Of a stretch of DNA of 64,000 nt, positions 33,903 through 44,540 are shown in pieces. The stretch is from Pseudarthrobacter cellobiosi. GTDB lineage: Bacteria; Actinomycetota; Actinomycetes; Actinomycetales; Micrococcaceae. Within the stretch, counting starts at the first letter, position 1; each line of letters starts with the position of its first letter. The stretch covers positions 101,923-165,922 of the forward strand of contig NZ_JAMXBJ010000046.1 in the NCBI RefSeq assembly GCF_023913755.1, in the 5' to 3' direction. A program made the translations under genes and the position numbers. The notes beneath the pieces are model-generated. The model made no database searches. It was not told where the DNA came from and saw only the letters and a program-made list of their open reading frames with translations.

Positions 33903-34926
33903 TGTCGAACCCCTCCCCCGTCAGCGCCACAAAGCGCTCCTCCAGGCTCTCCCGCTCAACGGAAAAGCCCCGCACGCGCACCCCGGCCGACACGAGCTCC
34001 GCCACAATGTCCTCCGGGGCCTCCAGCCGGGACGCAGCCGCGACGGCGGTCAGCACGTCCCCGTCCGGTTCAGGTGTTCCGGCCTCAGGGCTTCTTTCCG
34101 GGGACATGCCCAACCGCAGCAGGACCTCACTGGCCGTCCCGGCGTCGGGCGTTAACAGGCGGATCCGGGTTTCGCCGGCCTGGCGGAGCTCCGCCAGCGG
34201 CCCCTGGGCCACCAGCCGCCCGGCGCTCATGATGGCCGCGTGCGTGCAGATCTGTTCCACTTCTGCCAGGAGGTGGCTGGAGACGAAGACGGTGGCGCCG
34301 TCGGCGGCCAGCGACCGGACCAGGCTCCGCACTTCCCGCGTTCCCTGCGGGTCCAGCCCGTTGGTGGGCTCATCGAGCACCAGCAGTTCCCGCGGCGACA
34401 GCAGCGCGTTGGCGATCCCCAGCCGCTGCTTCATGCCCAGGGAGTAGGCGTGGACCCGCTTGCCGGCGGCGTGTGAGAGGCCCACGCGCTCAAGCGCGGC
34501 AGCAACGCGGGCGGCCCTGGTAGCGGGCGCCGCATGCCGGCTGGCGGCATCCAGGCGGTGCAGGTTGGCGGTGCCGGAAAGGAACGGATAAAACGCCGGC
34601 CCCTCCACCAGCGCACCGACGCGCGGCAGGACCTCATGCAGCCGCTGCGGCATCTGCAGGCCCAGGACGCTGACGGTTCCGGCCGACGCCGCGGCAAGGC
34701 CCAGCAGCATCCTGATGGTGGTGGTTTTGCCCGACCCGTTGGGGCCCAGGAACCCGAACACGGCGCCGTGGGGAACTGCGAGGTCCACGTTGTCGACCGC
34801 CAGCTGGTGGCCGAAACGCTTGGTCAGGCCTTGGGTCTCGATGGTCAGCCCGGCTGTCCCATTCCCTGCGGAAGTGGTCCGGGCGGCGGCTATCCCGGCG
34901 GCAGCCGTCCCCCCGGCCGCGGTCAC
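33892..34926 (-). CDS. ABC exporter ATP-binding protein
   Basis: 344 aa. After an Ala/Thr-rich N-tail of about 25 residues comes the nucleotide-binding domain: Walker A GPNGSGKTTTIRMLL, ABC signature region YSLGMKQRLGIANAL, Walker B LLVLDEPTNGLDPQG and switch His in VFVSSHLLAEV. The C-terminal 100 residues form the extension seen in CcmA/NatA-like ATPases. Start overlaps the stop of the LolA-like gene by 4 bp. Partner of the permease that follows. Confidence 0.9.
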   Translation of the reverse strand: MTAAGGTAAAGIAAARTTSAGNGTAGLTIETQGLTKRFGHQLAVDNVDLAVPHGAVFGFLGPNGSGKTTTIRMLLGLAAASAGTVSVLGLQMPQRLHEVLPRVGALVEGPAFYPFLSGTANLHRLDAASRHAAPATRAARVAAALERVGLSHAAGKRVHAYSLGMKQRLGIANALLSPRELLVLDEPTNGLDPQGTREVRSLVRSLAADGATVFVSSHLLAEVEQICTHAAIMSAGRLVAQGPLAELRQAGETRIRLLTPDAGTASEVLLRLGMSPERSPEAGTPEPDGDVLTAVAAASRLEAPEDIVAELVSAGVRVRGFSVERESLEERFVALTGEGFDIAQ

Positions 34927-36332
34927 GCCGCGCCGGCGGCGGCCTGCAGCCGCTCCGCCGGGACCATCCCCACAAAGATCCTGCCGTCGTCGGTCAGCAG
35001 GATGTTGACCAGTGCCGTGGACAGGAGCCGTCCGCCGGGAACGACGACGGCGGCCTGGGACAGGAGCGGATCTTTCAGCAAGGATTCAGTCCACGCAGCC
35101 CCTTGCCCGTTGGGTGCCGCGGGGAACCCGATCACCGTTTCCCAGCCCCGGCCGGTCACCGTTGGCCGGGGTGCATCGCGGTGCCGCAGGCTGGCGTCGC
35201 TGCCGGGAACCTTGTCCGGGGCGGGGAGCCATTCCGGCCGGGTGGACTGATCCGGCGGAACCTGATCCGGAGGTGTAGGCTGGCCCGGCGCGGCAGGCTG
35301 GTCCGGGGCTTGCTGATCGGGCGCGGCGTCCGGGACTACGCCGGGAGTAACCCCGCCGGGAGCGGGCGGGAGGGCTGGCATGCCGGGCTGGAGCGGGAGC
35401 GGTGGTACCTTCAGCTCCTTGACCGTGGCGCCCGGCGGGGCAACAAAAGTAAACACCGAGTCGTCCGGGGCCGCCAGGGACAGGCTGGTGAAGCCGGCCT
35501 CAAAGGCCGGTTCCGCCTGGCCGCGTGCCATCACAGTTACGCGCAGCGGCATTCCTGTCTCGCCGTCGACGGCGATGACAACCTTCTCCAGCAGTGTTCC
35601 CTGCGTCCTTGGCGCCAGTGCCAGGCTGTAAGCGGACCGGCCGGCGACTTCGACGTCCGGGCCCACCGTCACCTCGGTGGAGTTGTCCACGACGGCGAGG
35701 AACTTCCGGGCCAGATCCTCGGGCGTCGGCATTACGGGCGGGCCGGGCAGGTTCTCGCCGGGCAGGATGGGCAAGGGCAGGTCGGGCTTCGGAAGGTCCG
35801 GACCGGGCAAGTCCCGGCCCGGCAGGTCGCCGGGCGGTGCGGGAGGTTCAGGCAGGGCGGGAACTCCGGGCACAGGCAGCGGCAGGTCGCTGGCGAACGC
35901 CGGCAGGGCCAGGTGGGCGGCGGTGTTGTCCTTGGAGTTGTAGAACCACACGTCGTTGTCGCGCCGGATGACGTCACGTTCAGCGAGCCGGTCCATCACT
36001 TGGACCCGCATCTTGGTTGGCCCGTCCATAAAGATCCGGGCGGTGTGCTCACCGGTCAGGAACTCCAGGACCGACGCGGCCCCGCCGGCCGACACCGGTC
36101 CGGAGCTGGGACCGGCGGTCGGCAGTTCGGGCAGGCCCAGCTCGGCGGACTGCTGGACTGTTCCGGAGAATGACTTGGTGTTGTGCTGGCCCAGGAGGGT
36201 CAGGACCTCAGCCGGAGACTTTTGTGGCAGCGGATCGCCGGCCCGCGCCGGAATGGATCCCACCAGCACACCGGCGGCGATCACTGCAGGTACAGCTGCG
36301 GCAGGCACCCAGCGCAGCCATGCGCGCTTCAT
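34923..36332 (-). CDS. LolA-like/DUF2092 exported protein coupled to the ABC exporter
   Basis: 469 aa. Signal peptide WVPAAAVPAVIAAGVLVGSIPARA. The body has the half-barrel of lipoprotein-sorting proteins (LTLLGQHNTKSFSGTVQQSAELG, then TARIFMDGPTKMRVQVMDRLAERDVIRRDNDVW, shown here only in part) interrupted by two Pro-rich stretches: LPGRDLPGPDLPKPDLPLP near residue 175 and a second of about 70 residues near 330. The C-terminal VNILLTDDGRIFVGMVP closes the fold. First gene of the three-gene set, all linked by overlaps. In actinobacteria such proteins may carry lipids or lipoproteins across the wall; no direct evidence here. Confidence 0.8.
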   Translation of the reverse strand: MKRAWLRWVPAAAVPAVIAAGVLVGSIPARAGDPLPQKSPAEVLTLLGQHNTKSFSGTVQQSAELGLPELPTAGPSSGPVSAGGAASVLEFLTGEHTARIFMDGPTKMRVQVMDRLAERDVIRRDNDVWFYNSKDNTAAHLALPAFASDLPLPVPGVPALPEPPAPPGDLPGRDLPGPDLPKPDLPLPILPGENLPGPPVMPTPEDLARKFLAVVDNSTEVTVGPDVEVAGRSAYSLALAPRTQGTLLEKVVIAVDGETGMPLRVTVMARGQAEPAFEAGFTSLSLAAPDDSVFTFVAPPGATVKELKVPPLPLQPGMPALPPAPGGVTPGVVPDAAPDQQAPDQPAAPGQPTPPDQVPPDQSTRPEWLPAPDKVPGSDASLRHRDAPRPTVTGRGWETVIGFPAAPNGQGAAWTESLLKDPLLSQAAVVVPGGRLLSTALVNILLTDDGRIFVGMVPAERLQAAAGAA

Positions 36333-36431
36333 GCCAGCCCCGCTTCATCCTTGGAGCCCATACTTCAGGTTACGCCTGGGGACCGCCGCCGCACACGTCC
36401 CTTCTGGAAGTCAGGCCGAGGGGCACTCCGG

Positions 36432-39170
36432 CTACGACGGCACCACGGTTCCGGCGCCGCCGTCGACCGTTATTTCCTGCCCGGTGAAGAGCCGGAGCGT
36501 GGCGTCCGGGACGCCCACCACCGCCGGGATGCCGTACTCCCGCGCCACCACGGCCCCGTGCGAATTGGGTCCGCCCATCTCCATCACCAGTCCGCCCGCG
36601 GTGAGGAACAACGGCGTCCAGCCGGGGTCCGTGGACGGCGCCACCAGGATTTCTCCCGGTTCCAGATGCGCACCCACCGGGTCGAGGATCACGCGGGCGG
36701 CCGCTGTGACAACACCGGCCGACGCCGGGCTCCCGCTCAGTGCCCCCGGCACCTTGGATGCCGTCACAGCGTCGCCGGATGGAATGGCTTCCGGCTCCGT
36801 GCCGTCCGACAGCAGCACCCGGGGTATGTGCCGCCGTTCAAGTTCCACGGCGTAGTCCGCGCGCCGCTGCGCCACCAGGTCCCGGAGGTCAGCTGCTCCC
36901 GAATCGAGGCCGGTCCGGGCTTCATCCATGTCCAGGAAGAAGATGTCATCCGCCTCGGCTACCACCCCTGCCGCAGCCAGCGCCGCGCCGGCCAAGGCCA
37001 GTTGCTTCCGCACTTCGGCGAGGCCCACCACCAGCTGGTACTTGGGCAGCTCGCGCAGTCCGGCGAATAGCCTGGCCCGACGCAGCGCGGCCCGGACCAC
37101 CGTTCCGCGCAGCCGGCCGCGGCTCCGCGCCTCCGCGACGAGGCGGCCAATGCAGGCGTCCGCTTCCTCGGCGGCGTTGCTGAACTGGACATCCGGCGCC
37201 AGCGCGGAACCCTCAAGCCGGAGATAGTTGGCCAGGACACCCAGGATATGGGTGGGATCATCAGACCAGCGCGGCATACCGACATCGATCTCGGCCACCG
37301 CCCGGTGACCGTACTGGCCCATGAACCGCGCCAGCCCGGACTGCAGCACCGCGGGCAGCTGGCCCGCGCGGAAGTCTTCGGCCAGCTCGGCGGGTTTCCG
37401 GTCCGTCACGGCGGCGCGGGAACCGCCGTCGTCCTTAATCACCTGGGCGAGGCGCCACAGCTCCAGGTCCATCTCCGTGGTGACGTTGTTAGGCAGCCCG
37501 CGGAGCACAACCTGCAGGTCATCCCACCGGCCGCCGCCCAGCAGTTTTCCGGCGAGCGCCAGGGCAGCGAACCCGAGAGCCGGAAGCGGCAGGATGGACG
37601 GCACCACCGAGAAGATGCGCGTGCCGAGTACGTGTTCAGCGTGGTCCAGGCGCTGCAGCGGGGTGAGGCCGGCGGGCGGTTCGAGGGAGCCAGCGAACTC
37701 GCGCGCCCGTCGGTTGGTCCTGCGGAGGGCCGCGTCCGGGCGGAAAACGGCCCGGAGCAGCGTCTCCGGCACCCTGGCATGCACCGCCGCCGGGACCACG
37801 TGCCGCAGCAAGCCCAGCGGCGTCCTGCGCGTCACGGAAAACCGTGGGTCCTCGAAAACCCTGCGCAGCACCGTGGCCGAGCGAGCTTCCATCACGTCAA
37901 AGACGCGGGGAACGATCCGCCGGCCGGTGGTGCTGCGGGCTACGGCGGTCAGATCAAAGTAGATCCGTTGGGCCGCCACTGCGTAAGGGGACGGACCCTT
38001 GCGCGGCTCGGGCACATCGAACTGCGCCGCGCGGGCCACCGAGGAGGCAATGAGCCGGAAGGCTGCCAGACCCATGGGCGTGATGGGGCGGGTCAGGCCC
38101 TGCGCCAGGCTGAAGCAAAGGTAAACGCGCGTGCCCGCCCCGCCGGCGGCAGTGCCCACCCCGGCCGCCCGTTGCGGGACGGGGAACAGTGTGGTGATGG
38201 GCCGCGACTGGGTCAGCCAGAAATGACCATCGCCGGCAATGGCCCATTCAATGTCCTGCGGCGAGCCAAAGTGACCCTCCACCCGGTGGCCTAAGGCTGC
38301 AAGCTCGGCGGCCTGCTTGTCCGTCAGGCACGCCGCGGCCCCGCCGTTGCTGATGGCCAGAGTCCGTGTGCCGCCGCCGGGGATGGGTCGGACCGCGATC
38401 CGTTTGTCGCCAAGCCGGCGTTCCAGCACGCGCCCGGCGAGTGGGTCAACGACGAAATGGTCCGGGTTCACGGCCCCGGACACTACCGCTTCCCCCAAGC
38501 CCGGGCTGGCATCGATCACGGCCTGTTTCCGGCGGCCCGTCAGCGGGTTGGCCGTGAAGAGCACACCGGCGGCAGTGGCGTCCACCATCCGCTGGACCAC
38601 CACGGCGAGCGCCACTGCTGCCGGGTCAATCCCCCGGCTTGCCCGGTAGCTGACGGCCCGGTCCGTCCAGAGCGAGGCCCAACAGTCACGCACGGCTTCC
38701 ACGACGGCGGCGGCACCCACCACATTGAGGTAAGTGTCCTGCTGGCCGGCGAAGCTCGCCGACGGAAGGTCTTCCGCAGTGGCCGAGGACCGGACGGCCA
38801 CCGGAACGTTGTCCCCCAGGGCTGCATAGGCCTGTTCGACGGCGGCGGCGACCTCGGTGGGGACCGGGGCGTTTTGGATAATACCCCGGGCCCGGGACGC
38901 CAGCGCAGCCAAGGCGGGGAGGTCGCCGTCGGGCGTTGCCTGAAGAGCAGTGTGGACGTCGGCGAGCAGACCGTCCGTTCGATGCGCGTGGCCCGCGGTC
39001 GCCTCGCGGTAGGCCTCCGTGGTGAGGCAAAAACCGTCCGGCACGGGCAGCCCGGCGGCGAGCAGCTCCCCCAGGTTGGCCGCTTTGCCACCCACCAGGG
39101 GAACCATTGCTGCGGTTACCGCCTCCAATCCGAGGATGGGAGACGAACTGCCGGTGTCAGGCATTTTCAT
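36432..39170 (-). CDS. PEP-synthase-like/rifampicin-phosphotransferase-like enzyme
   Basis: 912 aa. The N-terminal ATP-grasp pyruvate phosphate dikinase domain runs to about residue 325 (VGGKAANLGELLAAGLPVPDGF, AVRSSATAEDLPSASFAGQQDTYL, DIEWAI). A central helical region of about 470 residues follows. The swivelling His domain is at the very C-terminus with MEMGGPNSHGAVVAREYG, whose His carries phosphate. This order and the absence of a PEP-binding TIM barrel fit rifampicin phosphotransferase (Rph), not PpsA. GGAGG lies too close to the ATG at 39170, so the ATG at 39164 may be the true start. It follows the tandem stress protein by 24 bp, which suggests a stress-linked enzyme; drug inactivation is only one possibility. 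Confidence 0.75.
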   Translation of the reverse strand: MKMPDTGSSSPILGLEAVTAAMVPLVGGKAANLGELLAAGLPVPDGFCLTTEAYREATAGHAHRTDGLLADVHTALQATPDGDLPALAALASRARGIIQNAPVPTEVAAAVEQAYAALGDNVPVAVRSSATAEDLPSASFAGQQDTYLNVVGAAAVVEAVRDCWASLWTDRAVSYRASRGIDPAAVALAVVVQRMVDATAAGVLFTANPLTGRRKQAVIDASPGLGEAVVSGAVNPDHFVVDPLAGRVLERRLGDKRIAVRPIPGGGTRTLAISNGGAAACLTDKQAAELAALGHRVEGHFGSPQDIEWAIAGDGHFWLTQSRPITTLFPVPQRAAGVGTAAGGAGTRVYLCFSLAQGLTRPITPMGLAAFRLIASSVARAAQFDVPEPRKGPSPYAVAAQRIYFDLTAVARSTTGRRIVPRVFDVMEARSATVLRRVFEDPRFSVTRRTPLGLLRHVVPAAVHARVPETLLRAVFRPDAALRRTNRRAREFAGSLEPPAGLTPLQRLDHAEHVLGTRIFSVVPSILPLPALGFAALALAGKLLGGGRWDDLQVVLRGLPNNVTTEMDLELWRLAQVIKDDGGSRAAVTDRKPAELAEDFRAGQLPAVLQSGLARFMGQYGHRAVAEIDVGMPRWSDDPTHILGVLANYLRLEGSALAPDVQFSNAAEEADACIGRLVAEARSRGRLRGTVVRAALRRARLFAGLRELPKYQLVVGLAEVRKQLALAGAALAAAGVVAEADDIFFLDMDEARTGLDSGAADLRDLVAQRRADYAVELERRHIPRVLLSDGTEPEAIPSGDAVTASKVPGALSGSPASAGVVTAAARVILDPVGAHLEPGEILVAPSTDPGWTPLFLTAGGLVMEMGGPNSHGAVVAREYGIPAVVGVPDATLRLFTGQEITVDGGAGTVVPS

Positions 39171-39194
39171 GCCTCCTGCTGCGAAGGTGATGGG

Positions 39195-40232
39195 TCAGGC
39201 TGCGCCGGGGATCGGTCCGAACTGCGCCCGGTCCGCCAGCCGCGGATCGTCGCGGTCCGGAACCACCAGGACCGGGCTCTTGGCGTGGTGGAGCACGCCG
39301 CCGGACGTGGAGCCCAGGAGCATGCCGGTGAACCCGCCACGGCCCCGGGTGCCCACAACCACCAGTTCTACGTGCCGGCTGGCCTCAACGAGAACATCCA
39401 CGGCCGAACCGTCCAGCAGTTCCGACTCCACGGAAAGGTTGGGGTAATGGCTTTTGAGCCAGGCCATCCCGGCGTTAAGTTGGACCCGGATGTCATCGAA
39501 GAGGGCTTTGCGGTCCATGGGGGCCGGAACCCAGGCCAGGGAGCCGCTGAACTGCGGCACCGCACAGATCACGCGCAGGGTTGCCCCGAGCCGTTCAGCC
39601 TGGTCCGCAGCCTCCAGCACGGCGATGCGTGCCTGTTCGGACCCGTCCACGCCCACCACCACAACGTTCTCGACCTGCTTGTGCCCGGGCTTGGCCTGCT
39701 CGGCCCTGATGCGCTTGTCTTCGGTGGTTTCGCCCAGCCGGTCCGAACACACCAGCGGCACCGTGACCGTGGGGCACTTGGCGTGTGCCGGCAGGGCGCT
39801 GCTCACCGAGCCCAGCAGGCGTCCCACAAATCCGCCGCGGCCGCGGGTGCCGAACACCAGCAGATCCGCTGTCTCGGACATTTCCAGGAGCACGCCTGAA
39901 GCGTCGCCGTTCTCCACGGAGCCGTCAACTTCGATGTTGTAGCCGGAAACCTTGTCCAGCGCCTGCTTGACGATTGCTTCAGCGCCCTCGCGGATCACGG
40001 AATCATCCACGGTGGCGTACCCGCCGTCCAGCCCGGACGCCGCAAAGATCGGCACTGAATACGCGGTGACAATATGCAACGGCCGACGGCGGCGCTCGGC
40101 TTCCCGGGCAGCCCACACCAAAGCGCACTGGCCGTGGTCGGAACCATCCACCCCCACAACAATTCCCACCGGAGCAGCCGAATTTCCGGCCCGGTCCTGT
40201 TCCGGATCCGGATGCATCTCTTGTGCGCCCAT
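39195..40232 (-). CDS. Tandem universal stress protein
   Basis: 345 aa with two UspA domains. Domain 1 starts VGIVVGVDGSDHGQCALVWA and ends with LLVFGTRGRGGFVGRLLGSVS; domain 2 starts VVVVGVDGSEQARIAVLEA and ends with LVVVGTRGRGGFTGMLLGSTS. Both keep the G-2x-G-9x-G(S) ATP-binding pattern. GAGGAGG precedes the ATG at 40232. Probably cotranscribed with the Rph-like gene. Mycobacterial proteins of this layout (Rv2623 type) bind ATP and respond to hypoxia. Confidence 0.9.
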   Translation of the reverse strand: MGAQEMHPDPEQDRAGNSAAPVGIVVGVDGSDHGQCALVWAAREAERRRRPLHIVTAYSVPIFAASGLDGGYATVDDSVIREGAEAIVKQALDKVSGYNIEVDGSVENGDASGVLLEMSETADLLVFGTRGRGGFVGRLLGSVSSALPAHAKCPTVTVPLVCSDRLGETTEDKRIRAEQAKPGHKQVENVVVVGVDGSEQARIAVLEAADQAERLGATLRVICAVPQFSGSLAWVPAPMDRKALFDDIRVQLNAGMAWLKSHYPNLSVESELLDGSAVDVLVEASRHVELVVVGTRGRGGFTGMLLGSTSGGVLHHAKSPVLVVPDRDDPRLADRAQFGPIPGAA

Positions 40233-40641
40233 CGGGCCGCCTCCTCGCGATACTGCCTTATGTTGCGGCTATTCTGCCAGAAGCGGCGCCCTCCGCCCGC
40301 ACCGGCCGCGATGTGGGCCCCGACGGGCTGGAGAACCCTGCTTCCGCTTCTCACTATTCTCGGTCCGCAGACACTTAGCAAGCGGCTGCGGACCGCTGGA
40401 TGGCGGGTTATCCACAGCCCATGGCAAACGGAGTGGCAACCGTATTCAACGATAAGAAGAATGTTTGTGTTTGGGCTATCCACGGCCCTGAATGTTCTGT
40501 AGTCTTCGAGGCACTGCCGGTCCGCCGACGCCCAATTCAGGTGCGTCCCGGGCCGGTGCTGCGGCCGGACTTTGGGGGTAACGGAACGCATGCGGGGCAA
40601 CGCTGCCTGCATCCGAAAGCCTTTGAAGGAGGAAAACTGTA
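40233..40641. promoter_or_regulatory. Divergent intergenic region (409 bp)
   Basis: No gene seen. It should contain the promoters of the stress-protein pair (minus) and the FAD-binding protein (plus). A perfect DnaA box TTATCCACA lies at 40408-40416. A strong AAGGAGG at 40625-40631 serves the plus-strand gene. I found no rifampicin-associated palindrome. Confidence 0.5.
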
Positions 40642-41283
40642 GTGTCAAGCATGCCTGTGAATGGCGGGACCGAACGGACCACCACGGTGATCATCGGCAC
40701 GGGGCTCTCAGGCCTGGCTGTTGGCGCAGAACTGCGCCGCCGCGGCGTGGACGCCATTGTGGTGGACGGGCTCGACATCCTCGGCGCCGGACAACCGGCC
40801 AACACCGCTTCACTGCAGCGCTGCGACGCAGCAGACTCCGACTCTCTCCGGGAGCGCAACGAGATCCTCCGCCACCTGCGCAACTACGCCGCCAGCCACC
40901 ACATGGATGTCCGCAACACCACCCGGGCGGTTCAGCTGACCATGGTGGGCGGCGCACCAGGCGGAAATACTGCGGGAACAGCCGCGGGCTCCCCGTCCGG
41001 CAAGTGGGAAGTCCATACGCCCAACGGAATCCTGCTGGCTGACAACATTGTGCTGACCCGGTGCGCGCACAGCCAGTTGCGGCGCATGCTCAGCGACTTC
41101 GGCATCACGGTTGGCCGCAACCTAGTGACAGCCATGCGGCAGATCGGCATCTACCTCGTGGGAGTGGGCGAGCTCATCACGCCCTCACCCAAGGAAGTCC
41201 TGCGTCAGGCGAAGACCGTGGGCCAAGCCATTTCAGCCACGGTCCAGGCCACGGTCCACCCGGAAAGCGCCGCCGCCGTCTAA
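40642..41283 (+). CDS. Short FAD/NAD(P)-binding Rossmann protein
   Basis: 213 aa, GTG start at 40642 with a near-perfect AAGGAGG site. Begins with a dinucleotide-binding fold: TTVIIGTGLSGLAVGAELRRRGVDAIVVDGLDILGAG shown in part, the pattern of flavin monooxygenases. It lacks the rest of such enzymes; after NTASLQRCDAADSDSL the sequence diverges, with KWEVHTPNGILLADNIVLTRCA as a second recognisable piece and no catalytic domain. It may be a truncated relative that became a stand-alone protein. Converges with the CopC gene, sharing 4 bp. Confidence 0.65.
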   Translation: MSSMPVNGGTERTTTVIIGTGLSGLAVGAELRRRGVDAIVVDGLDILGAGQPANTASLQRCDAADSDSLRERNEILRHLRNYAASHHMDVRNTTRAVQLTMVGGAPGGNTAGTAAGSPSGKWEVHTPNGILLADNIVLTRCAHSQLRRMLSDFGITVGRNLVTAMRQIGIYLVGVGELITPSPKEVLRQAKTVGQAISATVQATVHPESAAAV

Positions 41284-41912
41284 GCCTGTTCGGTTTCGTC
41301 GATGTCGCTGCCCGCAGTGAGGCGGCGCTTCGCGAGGATACCGATGGCCACCAGCAGCCCGACGGCCACTGCGGCAAAGATCACCAGGCTCCAGGGGAAC
41401 GGTTCGGACGCGCTTTCTGCCGGGGCCGGAGACGCCACGGTTCCCGGCTGCGCGGTTCCCATCGTGGGAATGGCGGCCGACGGCGATGCTCCCGCCGACG
41501 ATGTTCCCGGGGGCGCGGCTCCCGCCGCCGCGGCGGTCGCCGTGAAGCCGAACGTCCCCTCGATCGGGTGGGAATCCGAGCTGACCACCCGCCAGGCCAC
41601 CGTGTACGCCCCCGCCGGAGCGCCGGCCTTGAGCTTTTGGGTGGCAGTGCTGTCCACGATCTGAACAGCGCCGTCCGCCCACTCAGCCCCGGCGGAATCC
41701 TTGACGGAGAACTGTGCGCCGATGCCCAACGGGTTCTTGTTGAACGTGACGGACACCTGCTCCGGGGCCGTGGCCACCGTGGCGCCCTGCGCGGGGCTGC
41801 TGGACTCGGCGGCATCGTGTGCCGAGGCCGGAGCCGCGAATCCCAGGACCGCGGCTACGAAAACGAAGGTCCCGAGCACAACACTCAGCAACTGGCGGCG
41901 GATGGATCGCAT
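41280..41912 (-). CDS. CopC-domain copper-resistance-type membrane protein
   Basis: 210 aa. Signal peptide LLSVVLGTFVFVAAVLGFAAPASA is followed immediately by mature HDAAESSSPAQGATV, with the N-terminal His that binds copper in CopC. The beta-sandwich includes VSVTFNKNPLGIGAQFSV and AGAYTVAWRVVSSDSHPIEG. A Pro/Ala-rich linker and one span (FPWSLVIFAAVAVGLLVAIGIL) anchor it. No CopD, DyP or other copper gene is adjacent, so it acts alone here. Start ATG at 41912. Confidence 0.88.
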   Translation of the reverse strand: MRSIRRQLLSVVLGTFVFVAAVLGFAAPASAHDAAESSSPAQGATVATAPEQVSVTFNKNPLGIGAQFSVKDSAGAEWADGAVQIVDSTATQKLKAGAPAGAYTVAWRVVSSDSHPIEGTFGFTATAAAAGAAPPGTSSAGASPSAAIPTMGTAQPGTVASPAPAESASEPFPWSLVIFAAVAVGLLVAIGILAKRRLTAGSDIDETEQA

Positions 41913-42027
41913 AGGTGTACTGCTCCCTTGGGTTGGCGTCCTTCCAGCGTAGGCGAACTTCCGTAGGCGAGCTGCCCGGGCAGCGGCCGCGCACACAGCC
42001 CGGGCACTGGCATTCAGCCGCCGGCGT

Positions 42028-44421
<2,394 letters not shown>

Positions 44422-44540
44422 GGTGTCTCCAACATTGCTCGGCATTGTGAGGTTCCTGACAGACATTCTAGGCGCGCATACTAGGCGCGGTCCCCGCCCT
44501 CTAGGATCAAGTAACCCCAACAACACATCCCGGAGGACTA

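Noticed and set aside
40408-40416. Replication origin at a DnaA box (another at 60433-60441)
   Set aside because: Single perfect boxes without clustering, AT-rich region or dnaA/dnaN nearby are expected by chance.
40233-40641. Rifampicin-associated element controlling the Rph-like gene
   Set aside because: No long palindrome of that type was found in this region.
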